From the NCBI RefSeq assembly GCF_026239555.1, contig NZ_JAPIVP010000001.1, forward strand, positions 434,001-498,000: a stretch of 64,000 bases of DNA, written 5' to 3'. This DNA comes from Pedobacter sp. PF22-3 (GTDB lineage: Bacteria > Bacteroidota > Bacteroidia > Sphingobacteriales > Sphingobacteriaceae). Each line of letters begins with the position of its first letter. The first letter of the stretch is position 1. Shown in pieces: positions 54,848-63,654 of this stretch. The notes beneath the pieces are model-generated. The model was not told the origin of the DNA. It was given only the letters and a program-made list of their open reading frames with translations, and made no database searches. Position numbers and translations under genes: made by a program.

Positions 54848-56379
54848 GCTTTATTTAAGTGAGTATAAAGCACAGCATCCTGACCGTAAATATCATTGGC
54901 AAACATGAGCTTACCACTTGTTGAATCTTTCCAGCAGGTAAAATAGTTCAGGTATACAGCCACCTTTTTCGGAAGCGCAATATCCTCCGCTTTTGGGTCT
55001 TTGCTTTGCATACCCTCATTTATTTTATTGAATTTATCACCAGTACCAAAAAGTGCACGGGCAAGTTCTAGTGGCTTTTCTACCCTTACACAACCATGGC
55101 TTACTGCCCTTACCGCCAGGTTAAAGGCCGCTTTTGCCGGTGTATCGTGTAGGTAAACGCTGCTTTGGTTATTAAACAGGAATTTGATTTTACCTAGCGA
55201 ATTATCTGCTCCCGGTTGCTGTTTAAAAGTATAGGTTTTCCCTGCATCAGGTGCTGACCAGTCAATGGTCTCTGTATCTTCAACCTTTTTTCCTTTATAA
55301 AAAACATCAATATTTTTGTTGCTCAAATAATAGCGGTCTTGTGCAGCATATTTGGCAATTTCATTACTCGCTATACTTTCAGGGATATTCCAAACCGGAT
55401 TAACCTGTACACTGTGGATCATACTTTTAAGTTGAGGGGTTTCGCGGTTAAATGCACGGTCTTTTTTCAGATCGTTTTCATCGTACTCCATTAATGAAGT
55501 TGACTGTCCTGTGTTACGTCCTTCCCCTACGCAAACTTTCATGCTTAAAACCGGTTTTTGTTTTTCGATTACCTGAAGTTCAAAAGCTGGAATATTAACC
55601 CATACATATTTATCTTCCTGTTCAGCAGTATGCCATCTCAGGCGTTCCATGTTTACTTCAATAATACGCCTGGTTTCTTCAGCAGTATGTCCGGGAGCCG
55701 TAATATTTTGATTCAGGGCAGTTTGTAACATTTTATATGCTTCGGAGCTGGGTTGAATACTATCCAAAAAGGAAGTGAGATTACTGGTTTGGTAAGGCTT
55801 TTTAAATGAAATGGAATCTGGTCTGAGTACCTTGGTATAAAACTGTGCAAATATTTTTCTGGGGCTCACTATTCCGTATTGCATCGCCGCAGTATAATCG
55901 GTAATAGCACCGCTGGCTACCAATTCGAGATCAATAACAGCATCATAAGCTTTATCAAGCGTATTTACCTCCGTTTTGGAATAGATTTTCTCCAATGCAA
56001 TATTAAATTTTGTCGACTGGAAGTTTTCGGCCGAAAGGCCATGTTCTTTTGCCGCATTAATCTTTTTTGAAGCATTCATTAGTCCGCTATCAGCGAGGAA
56101 TTTAGAAATTAAAACCGGCTGGTAATCTGCCTGCTTATAAATTTCCTGCGTAAATTTTGGATTGGACATGGATTTACCCCTTTTGCTTAATGCAGCTTTA
56201 AACTTATCGCTTAATACATCAGCATCGAGGTCTTTATATAATTTATTGCCGGTAATCTTGGATAGTTCAGCACCTGTTTTAGATTTAGGCTTATTACAGG
56301 CCTCAAATAGCATCAATAAGGGTAAAAGCATAAACAGGCTTTTCAAAAATTTAGGTAAAGTTTTTTTGTTCATGCTCAT
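54844..56379 (-). CDS. YcbB-like L,D-transpeptidase lipoprotein
   Basis: 511 residues with a lipoprotein signal (SLFMLLPLLMLFEACNKPK). A scaffold domain (about 60-290) includes NMERLRWHTAEQEDKYVWVNIPAFELQVIEKQKPVLSMKVCVG, then the YkuD catalytic domain: YLHDTPAKAAFNLAVRAVSHGCVRVEKPLELA with the HxxxxSHGCVR motif (Cys nucleophile). The large size and layout match YcbB/LdtD, which makes 3-3 cross-links. An alternative ATG lies 6 nt inside. Its stop shares four nucleotides with the transpeptidase on the plus strand. Confidence 0.92.
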   Translation of the reverse strand: MSMNKKTLPKFLKSLFMLLPLLMLFEACNKPKSKTGAELSKITGNKLYKDLDADVLSDKFKAALSKRGKSMSNPKFTQEIYKQADYQPVLISKFLADSGLMNASKKINAAKEHGLSAENFQSTKFNIALEKIYSKTEVNTLDKAYDAVIDLELVASGAITDYTAAMQYGIVSPRKIFAQFYTKVLRPDSISFKKPYQTSNLTSFLDSIQPSSEAYKMLQTALNQNITAPGHTAEETRRIIEVNMERLRWHTAEQEDKYVWVNIPAFELQVIEKQKPVLSMKVCVGEGRNTGQSTSLMEYDENDLKKDRAFNRETPQLKSMIHSVQVNPVWNIPESIASNEIAKYAAQDRYYLSNKNIDVFYKGKKVEDTETIDWSAPDAGKTYTFKQQPGADNSLGKIKFLFNNQSSVYLHDTPAKAAFNLAVRAVSHGCVRVEKPLELARALFGTGDKFNKINEGMQSKDPKAEDIALPKKVAVYLNYFTCWKDSTSGKLMFANDIYGQDAVLYTHLNKA

Positions 56380-56712
56380 ATAATTTGTTTTTGGCCAAAT
56401 TGTTTTTCTTATTCAGCTAATCAACTTTAAATCAATTATTTAATTTTTAATCCAAGAAAAAGAAGGCATTATAAATTTAACAGATAGAAAGATGCTGACC
56501 ACGAAGTAGCTATTAGGCCTTTAAACCAATAAAAACTGCTAATAAAATAAATTCAGCATGACGATCGCCCTGGGAACATATGATAAATAACTATAGAATT
56601 AACAAAAGATGTGTATACACAATAGGTATTCGTAGTAAATGACGACCTCAATGTATTACCTCAATTTCCAGCTGCACGATAACCAAGCTACTTAAACAAA
56701 TCCATTACCCGA
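56380..56712. other. 333-nt spacer between LdtD-like gene and helicase gene
   Basis: Contains the partial copy of the miniature repeat (56487-56568). I see no other gene, RNA or convincing terminator for the helicase operon. Confidence 0.5.
56487..56568. repeat. Miniature repeat element, left-truncated copy
   Basis: 82 nt matching 6265-6346 with one substitution seen. The right inverted end (AATAAATTCAGCATGACG) is present; the left end and its small hairpin are missing and unrelated sequence abuts at 56486. It sits 145 nt downstream of the helicase operon's last stop codon. Confidence 0.85.
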
Positions 56713-58845
56713 TTAAACAACAGTATTACTCACCCAGGTAAATTCCTTGAACAGCTCCGCCCCTTCAAAATCAAAATAGCGCTGTTTGAGCAATCTTAAT
56801 CGGAACTTCACAGGAAGATAAGTGGCCCATTTAGATCCTGACAATATATCGGGATGTGCATATAAAAAATTCTCCAGATGTAAATCCAGATCATCCAAAG
56901 ATGGAATAAGAAGTTTACTCAAAGCCCCAACATCCAGTATAGCATCCTCAACACCAAACTTGCTCTGGTCATCATGCATATGAACCTCTACCCCGCTTAG
57001 CGCCCACAAAAAAGAAAGTGTCCTGTTGATACGCGATCCGGTGAACGAATAAAGTGCGAGCTCCTTTGCCCCGATGAGCATAGGCCGCTGCAGATTAAGA
57101 TCCGTTAATGGAAATACACTGAACTCCTTGCGTAATTTTTCTATTTCTATGGCGCTGTTTTCATCCAGCACCGGAAAAAGTTCTGCGCTAAAAAGGATCT
57201 CCATCATTTTTTCACGGATCCGCGGATGTATATCCCCACCCTCACCAAAAAACAGCGGCTTTCTACCATCATTTGCAGTCACTACCTCAATCTTTTTTGC
57301 TTCATGATCTACAAACCTGATCTTCCAGATTTTTGCCGCCAGCAGGATATTTTCATTTTCCCGCACCTGCGCGGTAACCGGAATCTGGCCAATCCCAGTA
57401 CCCGAATTAACAACCTTATAATATGGCTGCATATTAAACACCGTATAAAAATCGCGCCCATTAACGATCTTTTCTCCTTCTATACCGATAATGAGTTCCC
57501 TTCCCAGTTCCTCCAAAAAGTCGATTGCGATCAGGTGGTCCACAATTTCTGCAATCTCAGCCTCATCGATCAGTTTAAAGGCATAATTTTGTTTCAGTTC
57601 TGCTACCAGTCCCTTTTTTGTGATGCCTAAACGCTCCTTAGCGATTGAGAGTGCCTGATGAAGCAGGATATCATAGGGATAATCAATAATTTCAGGAGGT
57701 TCGATAAATCCTTCCAGATACAACAGCCAGCCAGCTAGTGACTGTAACAAACTCCAGGGATTGGTTGCGTACAACAGCAATCTGCTTTTAGCCCCCTCCC
57801 TGCGCCCGCTTCTGCCCACCCTCTGGATGAGCGAGGCGATACTGTGCGCTGCATCAAGCTGAACCACCTGATCGACTGAGCCGATATCAATCCCAAGCTC
57901 TAGCGTTGAGGTACAGGCGATGGTAAAATTCCTCCTCACTTTGCTTTTCGCAAACTCCTCTACATATTCCCTCACCTGCTTATCAACAGATGAGTGGTGC
58001 GAAAAATAATTCTCATGGCCACCTACACGCTCAGCTATCTTCATCAGGCTTACCGCAACCTCCTCGGCTTTGCCCCGACTGTTGGGAAAAACCAACACCT
58101 TTGCATCTCTGGTTTCCCGGTAAAGATCCTTTAACAGTTCGATAGGTAAATTATGCGCCTTCTGCTCAAAATATTTAAAAACGGCATCCAGATCTTTTGA
58201 AGCAGGGTCTCTTAACACGACTGTTTTTTCAGGATTGCCCGTAAACTTTTTGGCCTCCGCAAAATCGCCCAGCGTTGCAGATAAACCCACCACCGAAAAA
58301 CTGCCGGCATTAATTCCCTGCAGCCTGGAAAGCAGCGATTTTAAATGAACACCTCTATCAGAACCGATAAAAGAATGGATCTCATCAATTACCACATATT
58401 TTAAATTGGTAAAAAGGTTTTTAATATCATAGGGTTTATTGGCAAACATCGCTTCCAATGATTCGGGCGTAATCAGCACCACGCCTTGCGGATCTTTTAG
58501 CAATTTACCCTTAAGCGATCTGCTTGCCTCGCCATGCCACTTGGTAACCATGATTTCCATATCACTGCACAGGTCTTCCACCCGCATAAATTGGTCATTG
58601 ATGAGTGCAATCAGTGGTGAAATGTAGAGTACCGCAACCCCACGCTGATTAAAATCAACCTTTGAAAGGATCGGAAGAAATGCCGCCTCGGTTTTTCCCG
58701 AAGCAGTCCTGGATGCCAGGATATAATGTCCATCGTCGCCCATGATCTTTTTGATCGCGGCTGACTGGATATCGCGGAAGCTTTCCCAACGCTTGTCTCT
58801 TACAAATTTTCTTACCGCGGGCGATAACAGTTCGAATGCCGTCAC
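56713..58845 (-). CDS. Lhr-like superfamily 2 DNA helicase of the Ter-linked operon
   Basis: 710 residues. Helicase motifs: Q-region FRDIQSAAIKKI, motif I ASRTASGKTEAAFLP, Ia YISPLIALINDQ, II VVIDEIHSF (DEIH), III GLSATLGD, IV VLVFPNSRGKAEEVA, V CTSTLELGIDIG, VI QRVGRSGRREG. The following winged-helix/Lhr-type region (WLLYLEGFIEPPEIIDYPYDILLHQ) supports an Lhr- or BrxHI-like helicase; it lacks the longest Lhr C-terminal part. Start is GTG, overlapping the TGA of the ATPase gene (GTGA), so the two are translationally coupled. Expected role: ATP-driven translocation or unwinding of DNA under control of the ATPase and TerB-type partner. Confidence 0.9.
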   Translation of the reverse strand: MTAFELLSPAVRKFVRDKRWESFRDIQSAAIKKIMGDDGHYILASRTASGKTEAAFLPILSKVDFNQRGVAVLYISPLIALINDQFMRVEDLCSDMEIMVTKWHGEASRSLKGKLLKDPQGVVLITPESLEAMFANKPYDIKNLFTNLKYVVIDEIHSFIGSDRGVHLKSLLSRLQGINAGSFSVVGLSATLGDFAEAKKFTGNPEKTVVLRDPASKDLDAVFKYFEQKAHNLPIELLKDLYRETRDAKVLVFPNSRGKAEEVAVSLMKIAERVGGHENYFSHHSSVDKQVREYVEEFAKSKVRRNFTIACTSTLELGIDIGSVDQVVQLDAAHSIASLIQRVGRSGRREGAKSRLLLYATNPWSLLQSLAGWLLYLEGFIEPPEIIDYPYDILLHQALSIAKERLGITKKGLVAELKQNYAFKLIDEAEIAEIVDHLIAIDFLEELGRELIIGIEGEKIVNGRDFYTVFNMQPYYKVVNSGTGIGQIPVTAQVRENENILLAAKIWKIRFVDHEAKKIEVVTANDGRKPLFFGEGGDIHPRIREKMMEILFSAELFPVLDENSAIEIEKLRKEFSVFPLTDLNLQRPMLIGAKELALYSFTGSRINRTLSFLWALSGVEVHMHDDQSKFGVEDAILDVGALSKLLIPSLDDLDLHLENFLYAHPDILSGSKWATYLPVKFRLRLLKQRYFDFEGAELFKEFTWVSNTVV

Positions 58846-60155
58846 AGTTCTTCGATTCCGTCCAAAATAAGATCATCAGGCCTTTCATCCGAAATCTGCA
58901 CCTGCGAAAACAGGCGGTTTTTATCAAGGCCTGGATTTTGCCGCAATATGTTCAGGATATTCAGAAAATCGCGGATCACCTCCCTTGGCGTCAAAAATTC
59001 ATCGGCTCCAGGTTTATTGAACATTTCTTCCATAAAGTTCAGGATATCCTCATCATTGATATTGATTTCAGTTTTATAGTTGAAATCAAAAATCAGCTTG
59101 AGTTTTTTGAGCAGTACGAATATCTCATTATTATCTAGCGGTAATAACCTGATTACTGGCTGTGCAAAATCCCTGATCCCTGCAGTTTCGAACTTATTGG
59201 TCTCCAGCCTTGTTTTCAGCGCATTATAGCTGAACAAACCCCTGCGTTCGTTCTGTAGAAACTCAAAAGTGCCCGCAAAGTTGAAAAATAAGTTCGATAC
59301 CTTTCCCTGGAAACAGTCGTTATAAATACTCAGGATTTTTTCATAGTTCTTTTCCCTCATCGCCGCGGTCGAGATTTTATAAAGATTGATCGCCTCATCA
59401 AGATTGATCATAAAGCCACTATAGCCCATACTTACAAATAGCCGGGTAAAGTTCTTCAGCATATCATAATAATTAAGGTCATTGATGATTTCCCGAACGC
59501 CAAGATCCTGCCTAGCCTCTGTTCTTGTTGTATACTCACCTTTCAGCCATTTCAGTGCGCTCCTTCTGAGCATATCATCACCGGAAATATAAGCCTGATA
59601 GTATTTTAATACGACTGTACCAAAATCAAATCCGCCGGCATCTGAAAGATCATTGATCGTTCTCATAATCGCATTCTGCACCAACGGGAGGTTGACCTCA
59701 TCACGCATAGCATGGATAGGAAGCTGGTTTTCTTCAGCTGTTTTGGTCAATACCTGTTCAATCCATTTCTCTAGCAAGGTTGGCAATGCGCCACCCTCAG
59801 GTTTGGTCTGGATCGAGATGTTATCCATAATGGCAGCATATAATGCGAGCCCTTTTCCATCATTTGCATACAACCTGTTATCTGGTGTAAAATCGGCTTT
59901 GGCTACTACAAATTTCTGTTTCAGCGCAACCGTATTTAACAGGTGAAGGATAAAAGATTTTCCCGACCCGAAATCACCGATCCAGAACTTGACCATGCTA
60001 TGCCCGTTTTTTACATCTTCCAGTGCCGCAACAACCGCATCGATCTCTTCAGACCTCCCTACCGTAATATGCTGTATCCCAATTTTGGGCACTACCCCAC
60101 CAATAAGCGAATTGATGATCGCAGTAGCCTCTTTTGGTTTTAAATTTTCTATCAT
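58842..60155 (-). CDS. BrxD-like P-loop ATPase (DUF2791-type)
   Basis: 437 residues. N-terminal NSLIGGVVPKIGIQHITVGRSEEIDAVVAALEDVKNGHSMVKFWIGDFGSGKSFILHLL carries the Walker A (GDFGSGKS). It continues FVVAKADFTPDNRLYANDGKGLALYAAIM and KPEGGALPTLLEKWIEQVL, typical of the BrxC/BrxD (DUF2791) ATPases. Walker B is probably GFMINLDEAINLY. In BREX systems such ATPases accompany a helicase and act in phage DNA discrimination. ATGA overlap with the upstream TerB-type gene and GTGA overlap with the helicase show tight coupling. No methylase, PglZ or BrxC is present in the window. Confidence 0.87.
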   Translation of the reverse strand: MIENLKPKEATAIINSLIGGVVPKIGIQHITVGRSEEIDAVVAALEDVKNGHSMVKFWIGDFGSGKSFILHLLNTVALKQKFVVAKADFTPDNRLYANDGKGLALYAAIMDNISIQTKPEGGALPTLLEKWIEQVLTKTAEENQLPIHAMRDEVNLPLVQNAIMRTINDLSDAGGFDFGTVVLKYYQAYISGDDMLRRSALKWLKGEYTTRTEARQDLGVREIINDLNYYDMLKNFTRLFVSMGYSGFMINLDEAINLYKISTAAMREKNYEKILSIYNDCFQGKVSNLFFNFAGTFEFLQNERRGLFSYNALKTRLETNKFETAGIRDFAQPVIRLLPLDNNEIFVLLKKLKLIFDFNYKTEININDEDILNFMEEMFNKPGADEFLTPREVIRDFLNILNILRQNPGLDKNRLFSQVQISDERPDDLILDGIEEL

Positions 60156-61546
60156 TTTGCTAAAATATTTTGATAATATTGTTCGTAAATCACATAATTT
60201 TCCTCTTCTTCCTCGATCAGCACATCGTCAATCGTTTCAAAGCAGGCTTCATTGATGCTGTCGATCAGCTGGTTTTTAAAAACACCCCTTTCCTTTGCCA
60301 TTTCCTCAATCTCGGATTGTGGGACCGCGAAGTTATTTCTACTAAAATGAATCAGAATATCACTTTGGAGGGCAGAAAGGTTAAGTTCATGAATAAAAAC
60401 TTTCCCTGCTCCGTCTGTAGTTAACATTACCTGCTCGTGTATATCCTGAGCAGGTAGAACCTCGGCCACAGCAATAGGTTCTTCATCTTCCTGAAGGTAT
60501 TTGTTTAGCAGTTCAACGGTACCTGAATGCCGCTGTTTGATTGCCTCAATCGCATCAGCATTGAGCGAAATTTTCTTGCGTTTAGGAAGCAACAATGAGG
60601 AAACAGCAGCAAGTGCCTGTCTGATATCACGGCTGGCGATAAGGTTTTCGATCACCACCTGAAAATCATGGAGCTGTTCATCCGTTTTAAACAGCTTTTT
60701 AATATTGGTTTTATTTAGCGGCCGGTTATCAAAGGTATCAGATAAAAGATCAGCATAAATATAATGGATATATAAGGTAAGCGCAGCCTGAGGATTTACA
60801 GAAGAGATATCTTTGGATGCTTCATAGTAGATCATTTCAAGGGATGGATTGGCACTGTTCAGTTCAGCCAGATCCATCACCAAATCCAAATAGCGGGGTA
60901 TATCACTTTTGAATTCCTTGCTGATCTGCTCAAAAGCCTGCCGCCACCTGCCAGGGCTCTGTGCGTATAATAACCGTTCAGTTTTCCTGTCGGGCATATC
61001 TACCCTTGGAATCCAGATCATAAGCACCTGAGCGAGTTTATCGGTAATCCTGCTATGGTATGCTGATAAAACCTCTTCATCGCTGAGATCTACATCCGTG
61101 TTTATTTTTCGGGTATGGCCATAATGAACCCTGAGCGCATTCTCGGCATGTTTAAAAATATTATAGTAGATATCCGTCAGTGAGGATAACATGGTATGCT
61201 TATAACTATAATCATTGAGCCCGTTTTTGAAACGGCTCCGTGTCATCAGGTCTGCCACAGTATTAAACTCTACTTCAATGGCTGTTCCCTGCTTTTGGTA
61301 TTTATAAGCAAGATCATCCAGGATAAGCACGAAAAGTTTGACAATCTGCGACCTGCAAAAGGGAATGCTGCTGAAATTGTTGCTTGGATACCATAAACGG
61401 TTGAGGATATCAACCTGCTGGCCAGACAGGTTTAACTGCTTTTGGTATTCGTCACCCAACCTGTCTACCGCAAAGGCATCATCACCAGCAACGGAAAATG
61501 AGATGCGCTCGCCTGCACCGGTCACATCAACTATAGATAAATCCAT
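60152..61546 (-). CDS. TerB_N/TerB_C-like scaffold protein
   Basis: 464 residues, no signal or membrane segment, acidic and helical. The N-terminal region LNLSGQQVDILNRLWYPSNNFSSIPFCRSQIVKLFVLILDDLAYKYQ resembles the second half of TerB_N domains (wyPsNxF...c...iv.ly...l..L). The C-terminal 120 residues (LQSDILIHFSRNNFAVPQSEIEEMAKERGVFKNQLIDSINEACFETIDDVLIEEEEENYVIYEQYYQNIL) match TerB_C (hydrolase-like ending with paired E and INE). The usual conserved TerB core between them is replaced by unrecognised helices. TerB-type proteins bind divalent metal and act as adaptors for AAA ATPases in Ter stress modules. It lies 188 nt after TerD and overlaps the ATPase gene by 4 nt. Confidence 0.75.
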   Translation of the reverse strand: MDLSIVDVTGAGERISFSVAGDDAFAVDRLGDEYQKQLNLSGQQVDILNRLWYPSNNFSSIPFCRSQIVKLFVLILDDLAYKYQKQGTAIEVEFNTVADLMTRSRFKNGLNDYSYKHTMLSSLTDIYYNIFKHAENALRVHYGHTRKINTDVDLSDEEVLSAYHSRITDKLAQVLMIWIPRVDMPDRKTERLLYAQSPGRWRQAFEQISKEFKSDIPRYLDLVMDLAELNSANPSLEMIYYEASKDISSVNPQAALTLYIHYIYADLLSDTFDNRPLNKTNIKKLFKTDEQLHDFQVVIENLIASRDIRQALAAVSSLLLPKRKKISLNADAIEAIKQRHSGTVELLNKYLQEDEEPIAVAEVLPAQDIHEQVMLTTDGAGKVFIHELNLSALQSDILIHFSRNNFAVPQSEIEEMAKERGVFKNQLIDSINEACFETIDDVLIEEEEENYVIYEQYYQNILAK

Positions 61547-61734
61547 GAATGTTATTGATAAGAGTCCTTTAATTTAGCTTGCGGCAGCTAAAAGCATGAT
61601 AAATTATACCACACTGCCATATACACTAAGATAATCAACTTCTGACGGTATTTCCAAATCAGCTCAGCAGTTATCCCTGCCTATGATATTATCTGGCTGA
61701 CATTCCTTATCCGGCCGGTATCTTCATCCATCAA

Positions 61735-62283
61735 TTACTGGTACCTGTTGATGTAATCCTGAAGGCCGCCCTTCATCCCTACGCCAACGGCCTCAAACCT
61801 CCATTCGCCGTTACGTCGGTAAATCCGCCCAAATTCAACTGCGGTTTCGATCGAGAAATCCTCTTCCAGTTCGTATTTTAATACCTCTATACCATCCTTG
61901 TCTACAATCCGCACAAATGAATTACGGACCTGTCCAAAATTCTGCCTGCGCACTTCAGCCTCATGGATCGTTACCACTATACATAGCTCACTCACTAAAG
62001 GATCAACAATGGACAAATCCACGTTTATGGCCTCATCATCCCCATCACCTTCACCTGTCAGGTTATCTCCAGTATGTACCAAAGCACCATCAGGCGAAGT
62101 GAGGTTGTTGTAGAATATAAAATGATCATCGCTGATCAGCTTTTTGTTTTCGCCCAGCATAAATACCGATGCATCAAGATCAAAATCATTACCTCCGAAG
62201 TTATTGGTGTCCCAGCCCAATCCGATAGTAAATTTCGGAGCCTTTAAATTTTCTCTTTGTCCTTTTTGGAGATTAATTGCCAT
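61735..62283 (-). CDS. terD: TerD-family calcium-binding stress protein
   Basis: 182 residues, a single TerD domain. Diagnostic text: FTIGLGWDTN...DFDLDASVFMLGENKKL, FYNNLTSPDGALVHTGDNLTGEGDGDDEAINVDL and GRIYRRNGEWRFEAVGVGMKGGLQDYINRY. The clustered Asp residues in DFDLDAS and in GDNLTGEGDGDDE are the calcium ligands of the family. TerD proteins take part in tellurite resistance, phage inhibition and membrane-linked stress responses. It is first in line of the TerB-ATPase-helicase genes on the same strand. The other usual ter genes (terA, terC, terE) are not in the window. Confidence 0.95.
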   Translation of the reverse strand: MAINLQKGQRENLKAPKFTIGLGWDTNNFGGNDFDLDASVFMLGENKKLISDDHFIFYNNLTSPDGALVHTGDNLTGEGDGDDEAINVDLSIVDPLVSELCIVVTIHEAEVRRQNFGQVRNSFVRIVDKDGIEVLKYELEEDFSIETAVEFGRIYRRNGEWRFEAVGVGMKGGLQDYINRYQ

Positions 62284-62626
62284 ATGATTTAGTTCCTGTA
62301 TTTAATCTAAAAATATAAAAGATTATGAAGAAAACATTTTTAAGTTATCAATTAATATTAATTATCTGACAGATCCTGCGTGGCAAATATCGCATCAAGT
62401 TTAAGTTTTTCTTTACGGATAACCGTAAAGGGAATAAATTGATTGGCTGAAACCGTCAATTTCCTCGCACCTTATTTATTTTCAATATCATTATGTTAAG
62501 GTTTTTAACCACAGATACAAATAGATAAACACGAATTTTATATCTGTTGCACCTGTAGTTAATTAGTATTACCTGTGCCGATGGCTTAACTTAATGACCG
62601 TGCATTTATCATAAACCCAGCATGTA
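62284..62626. other. 343-nt spacer with two inverted repeats
   Basis: CTTTACGG-ATAA-CCGTAAAG (62411-62430) is a perfect 8-bp palindrome with a 4-nt loop but no T-run. ACAGATA (62511-62517) and TATCTGT (62541-62547) form a second inverted repeat in a run that resembles degenerate 'AGATAnA' tandem units. Neither can be assigned: they may serve terD upstream regulation or the end of the oxidoreductase gene. No coding remnant. Confidence 0.45.
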
Positions 62627-63523
62627 CTAATCCATAGTTGATTCAAAATACGCCTTTAAAGTTTTTGTTTTCCTACCTAACAAGCGCTCCAAATCGCCTG
62701 ATTGATACTCGAATTCACCTCCTTCCATTGCGGTTATCCAGCTCGTTAAAAATTCGGCAACCTGAAGCGGAACTCCTTTTGCCACTATTCCATCAATATA
62801 TGCTTCTGTTGTAATAGTCGTAAAAGGAACTGGTTGACCTTTTATTTCGGAAAGGATTTGTGCAATGTCGGCAAATGAAACGGCTTGACTGCCGCCTAAT
62901 GAGTACATTTTCTTTTTGTGTCCTGGTGTAGATAGTATTATGGCATGAGCTTCAGCCAGTTCGTCTCTTGTAGCAGGAGCCATTTTTCCATTATTTGCCG
63001 GAACTTTTATTCCATTTTGGTAAGGATTGGGATCAAAGTAGAGCGATAAAACATCAGTAAAAGGTGGATGGTATACAATGGTGTAATCAAGATCTGAAGA
63101 TTTAAGTACCTGTTCGGTAAAAAGATCAGACTCCGTAACTTCAGGCACAATGCGCCCTGAACCTTCTTTACGCATTACAGCCATATACACCACGTGTTTA
63201 ACACCAGCCTGGCGTGCGGCAGTAATTGCATTAAAGTGTTGGGTAGAACGGTCTGTGAAAGCGACCGTGCTTGTGAGCATCACCTTATCAATACCTTCAA
63301 ACGCACTTAATAGCGAATTATAATCAAAATAATCACCAAAACGTACTTCTACACCTTGATTAGCCAAATCTTCTATTTGTTCTTTTTTGCGGGAAAGCCC
63401 GATAATCCGGCTTGCCAGAATTCCTTTTTTTAATAATTGCTCAACCGTAGCTTTTCCCATCGAACCAGTAACCCCGGTTACCAATATTTTTTCATCCCGT
63501 TGTGTTGTTGAATAGTCTTTCAT
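62627..63523 (-). CDS. NmrA-like NAD(P)-dependent oxidoreductase (QorB-like)
   Basis: 298 residues from the ATG at 63523, which has an AAAAGAAAAG purine stretch just before it; the frame is open to 63571. The N-terminal KILVTGVTGSMGKATVEQLLKKG is an atypical-SDR Rossmann motif (GxTGxxG), followed by VEVRFGDYFDYNSLLSAFEGIDKVMLTST and HVVYMAVM. The NmrA/QorB subgroup reduces quinones or acts as an NAD(P)-sensing protein. It is divergent from an HxlR regulator with operators in the shared promoter, a common set-up for thiol- or quinone-responsive control. Confidence 0.87.
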   Translation of the reverse strand: MKDYSTTQRDEKILVTGVTGSMGKATVEQLLKKGILASRIIGLSRKKEQIEDLANQGVEVRFGDYFDYNSLLSAFEGIDKVMLTSTVAFTDRSTQHFNAITAARQAGVKHVVYMAVMRKEGSGRIVPEVTESDLFTEQVLKSSDLDYTIVYHPPFTDVLSLYFDPNPYQNGIKVPANNGKMAPATRDELAEAHAIILSTPGHKKKMYSLGGSQAVSFADIAQILSEIKGQPVPFTTITTEAYIDGIVAKGVPLQVAEFLTSWITAMEGGEFEYQSGDLERLLGRKTKTLKAYFESTMD

Positions 63524-63562
63524 CTTTTCTTTTATTAATTTAAAATAATTAAATTCGCTTTT

Positions 63563-63573
63563 ACTTTGCAAGT
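63563..63573. promoter_or_regulatory. Partial HxlR-type operator
   Basis: ACTTTGCAAGT resembles a collapsed version of the two full sites (ACTT...GCAAGT) and lies closest to the oxidoreductase gene. Confidence 0.3.
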
Positions 63574-63589
63574 TAAAAATTGAAATTTA

Positions 63590-63605
63590 ACTTTCAAATT
63601 GCAAG
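63590..63605. promoter_or_regulatory. HxlR-type operator, site 1
   Basis: ACTTTCAAATTGCAAG, near-palindromic (ACTTtCAA and TTGcAAG). Repeated exactly 33 nt downstream, i.e. about three helical turns, inside the 131-nt divergent promoter. Confidence 0.65.
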
Positions 63606-63622
63606 CACAAAAATAAGTATTT

Positions 63623-63638
63623 ACTTTCAAATTGCAAG
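63623..63638. promoter_or_regulatory. HxlR-type operator, site 2
   Basis: A second exact copy of ACTTTCAAATTGCAAG, 17 nt before the ATG of the HxlR gene; binding here would suit autorepression. With a T added the site is a 17-bp dyad with one mismatch. Confidence 0.65.
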
Positions 63639-63654
63639 TAGTAATTATAAAAAC

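Noticed and set aside
56713..61546. A complete BREX or phage-defence island
   Set aside because: The ATPase and helicase are BREX-like, but no PglX methylase, PglZ phosphatase or BrxA/B/C gene is present within the window.
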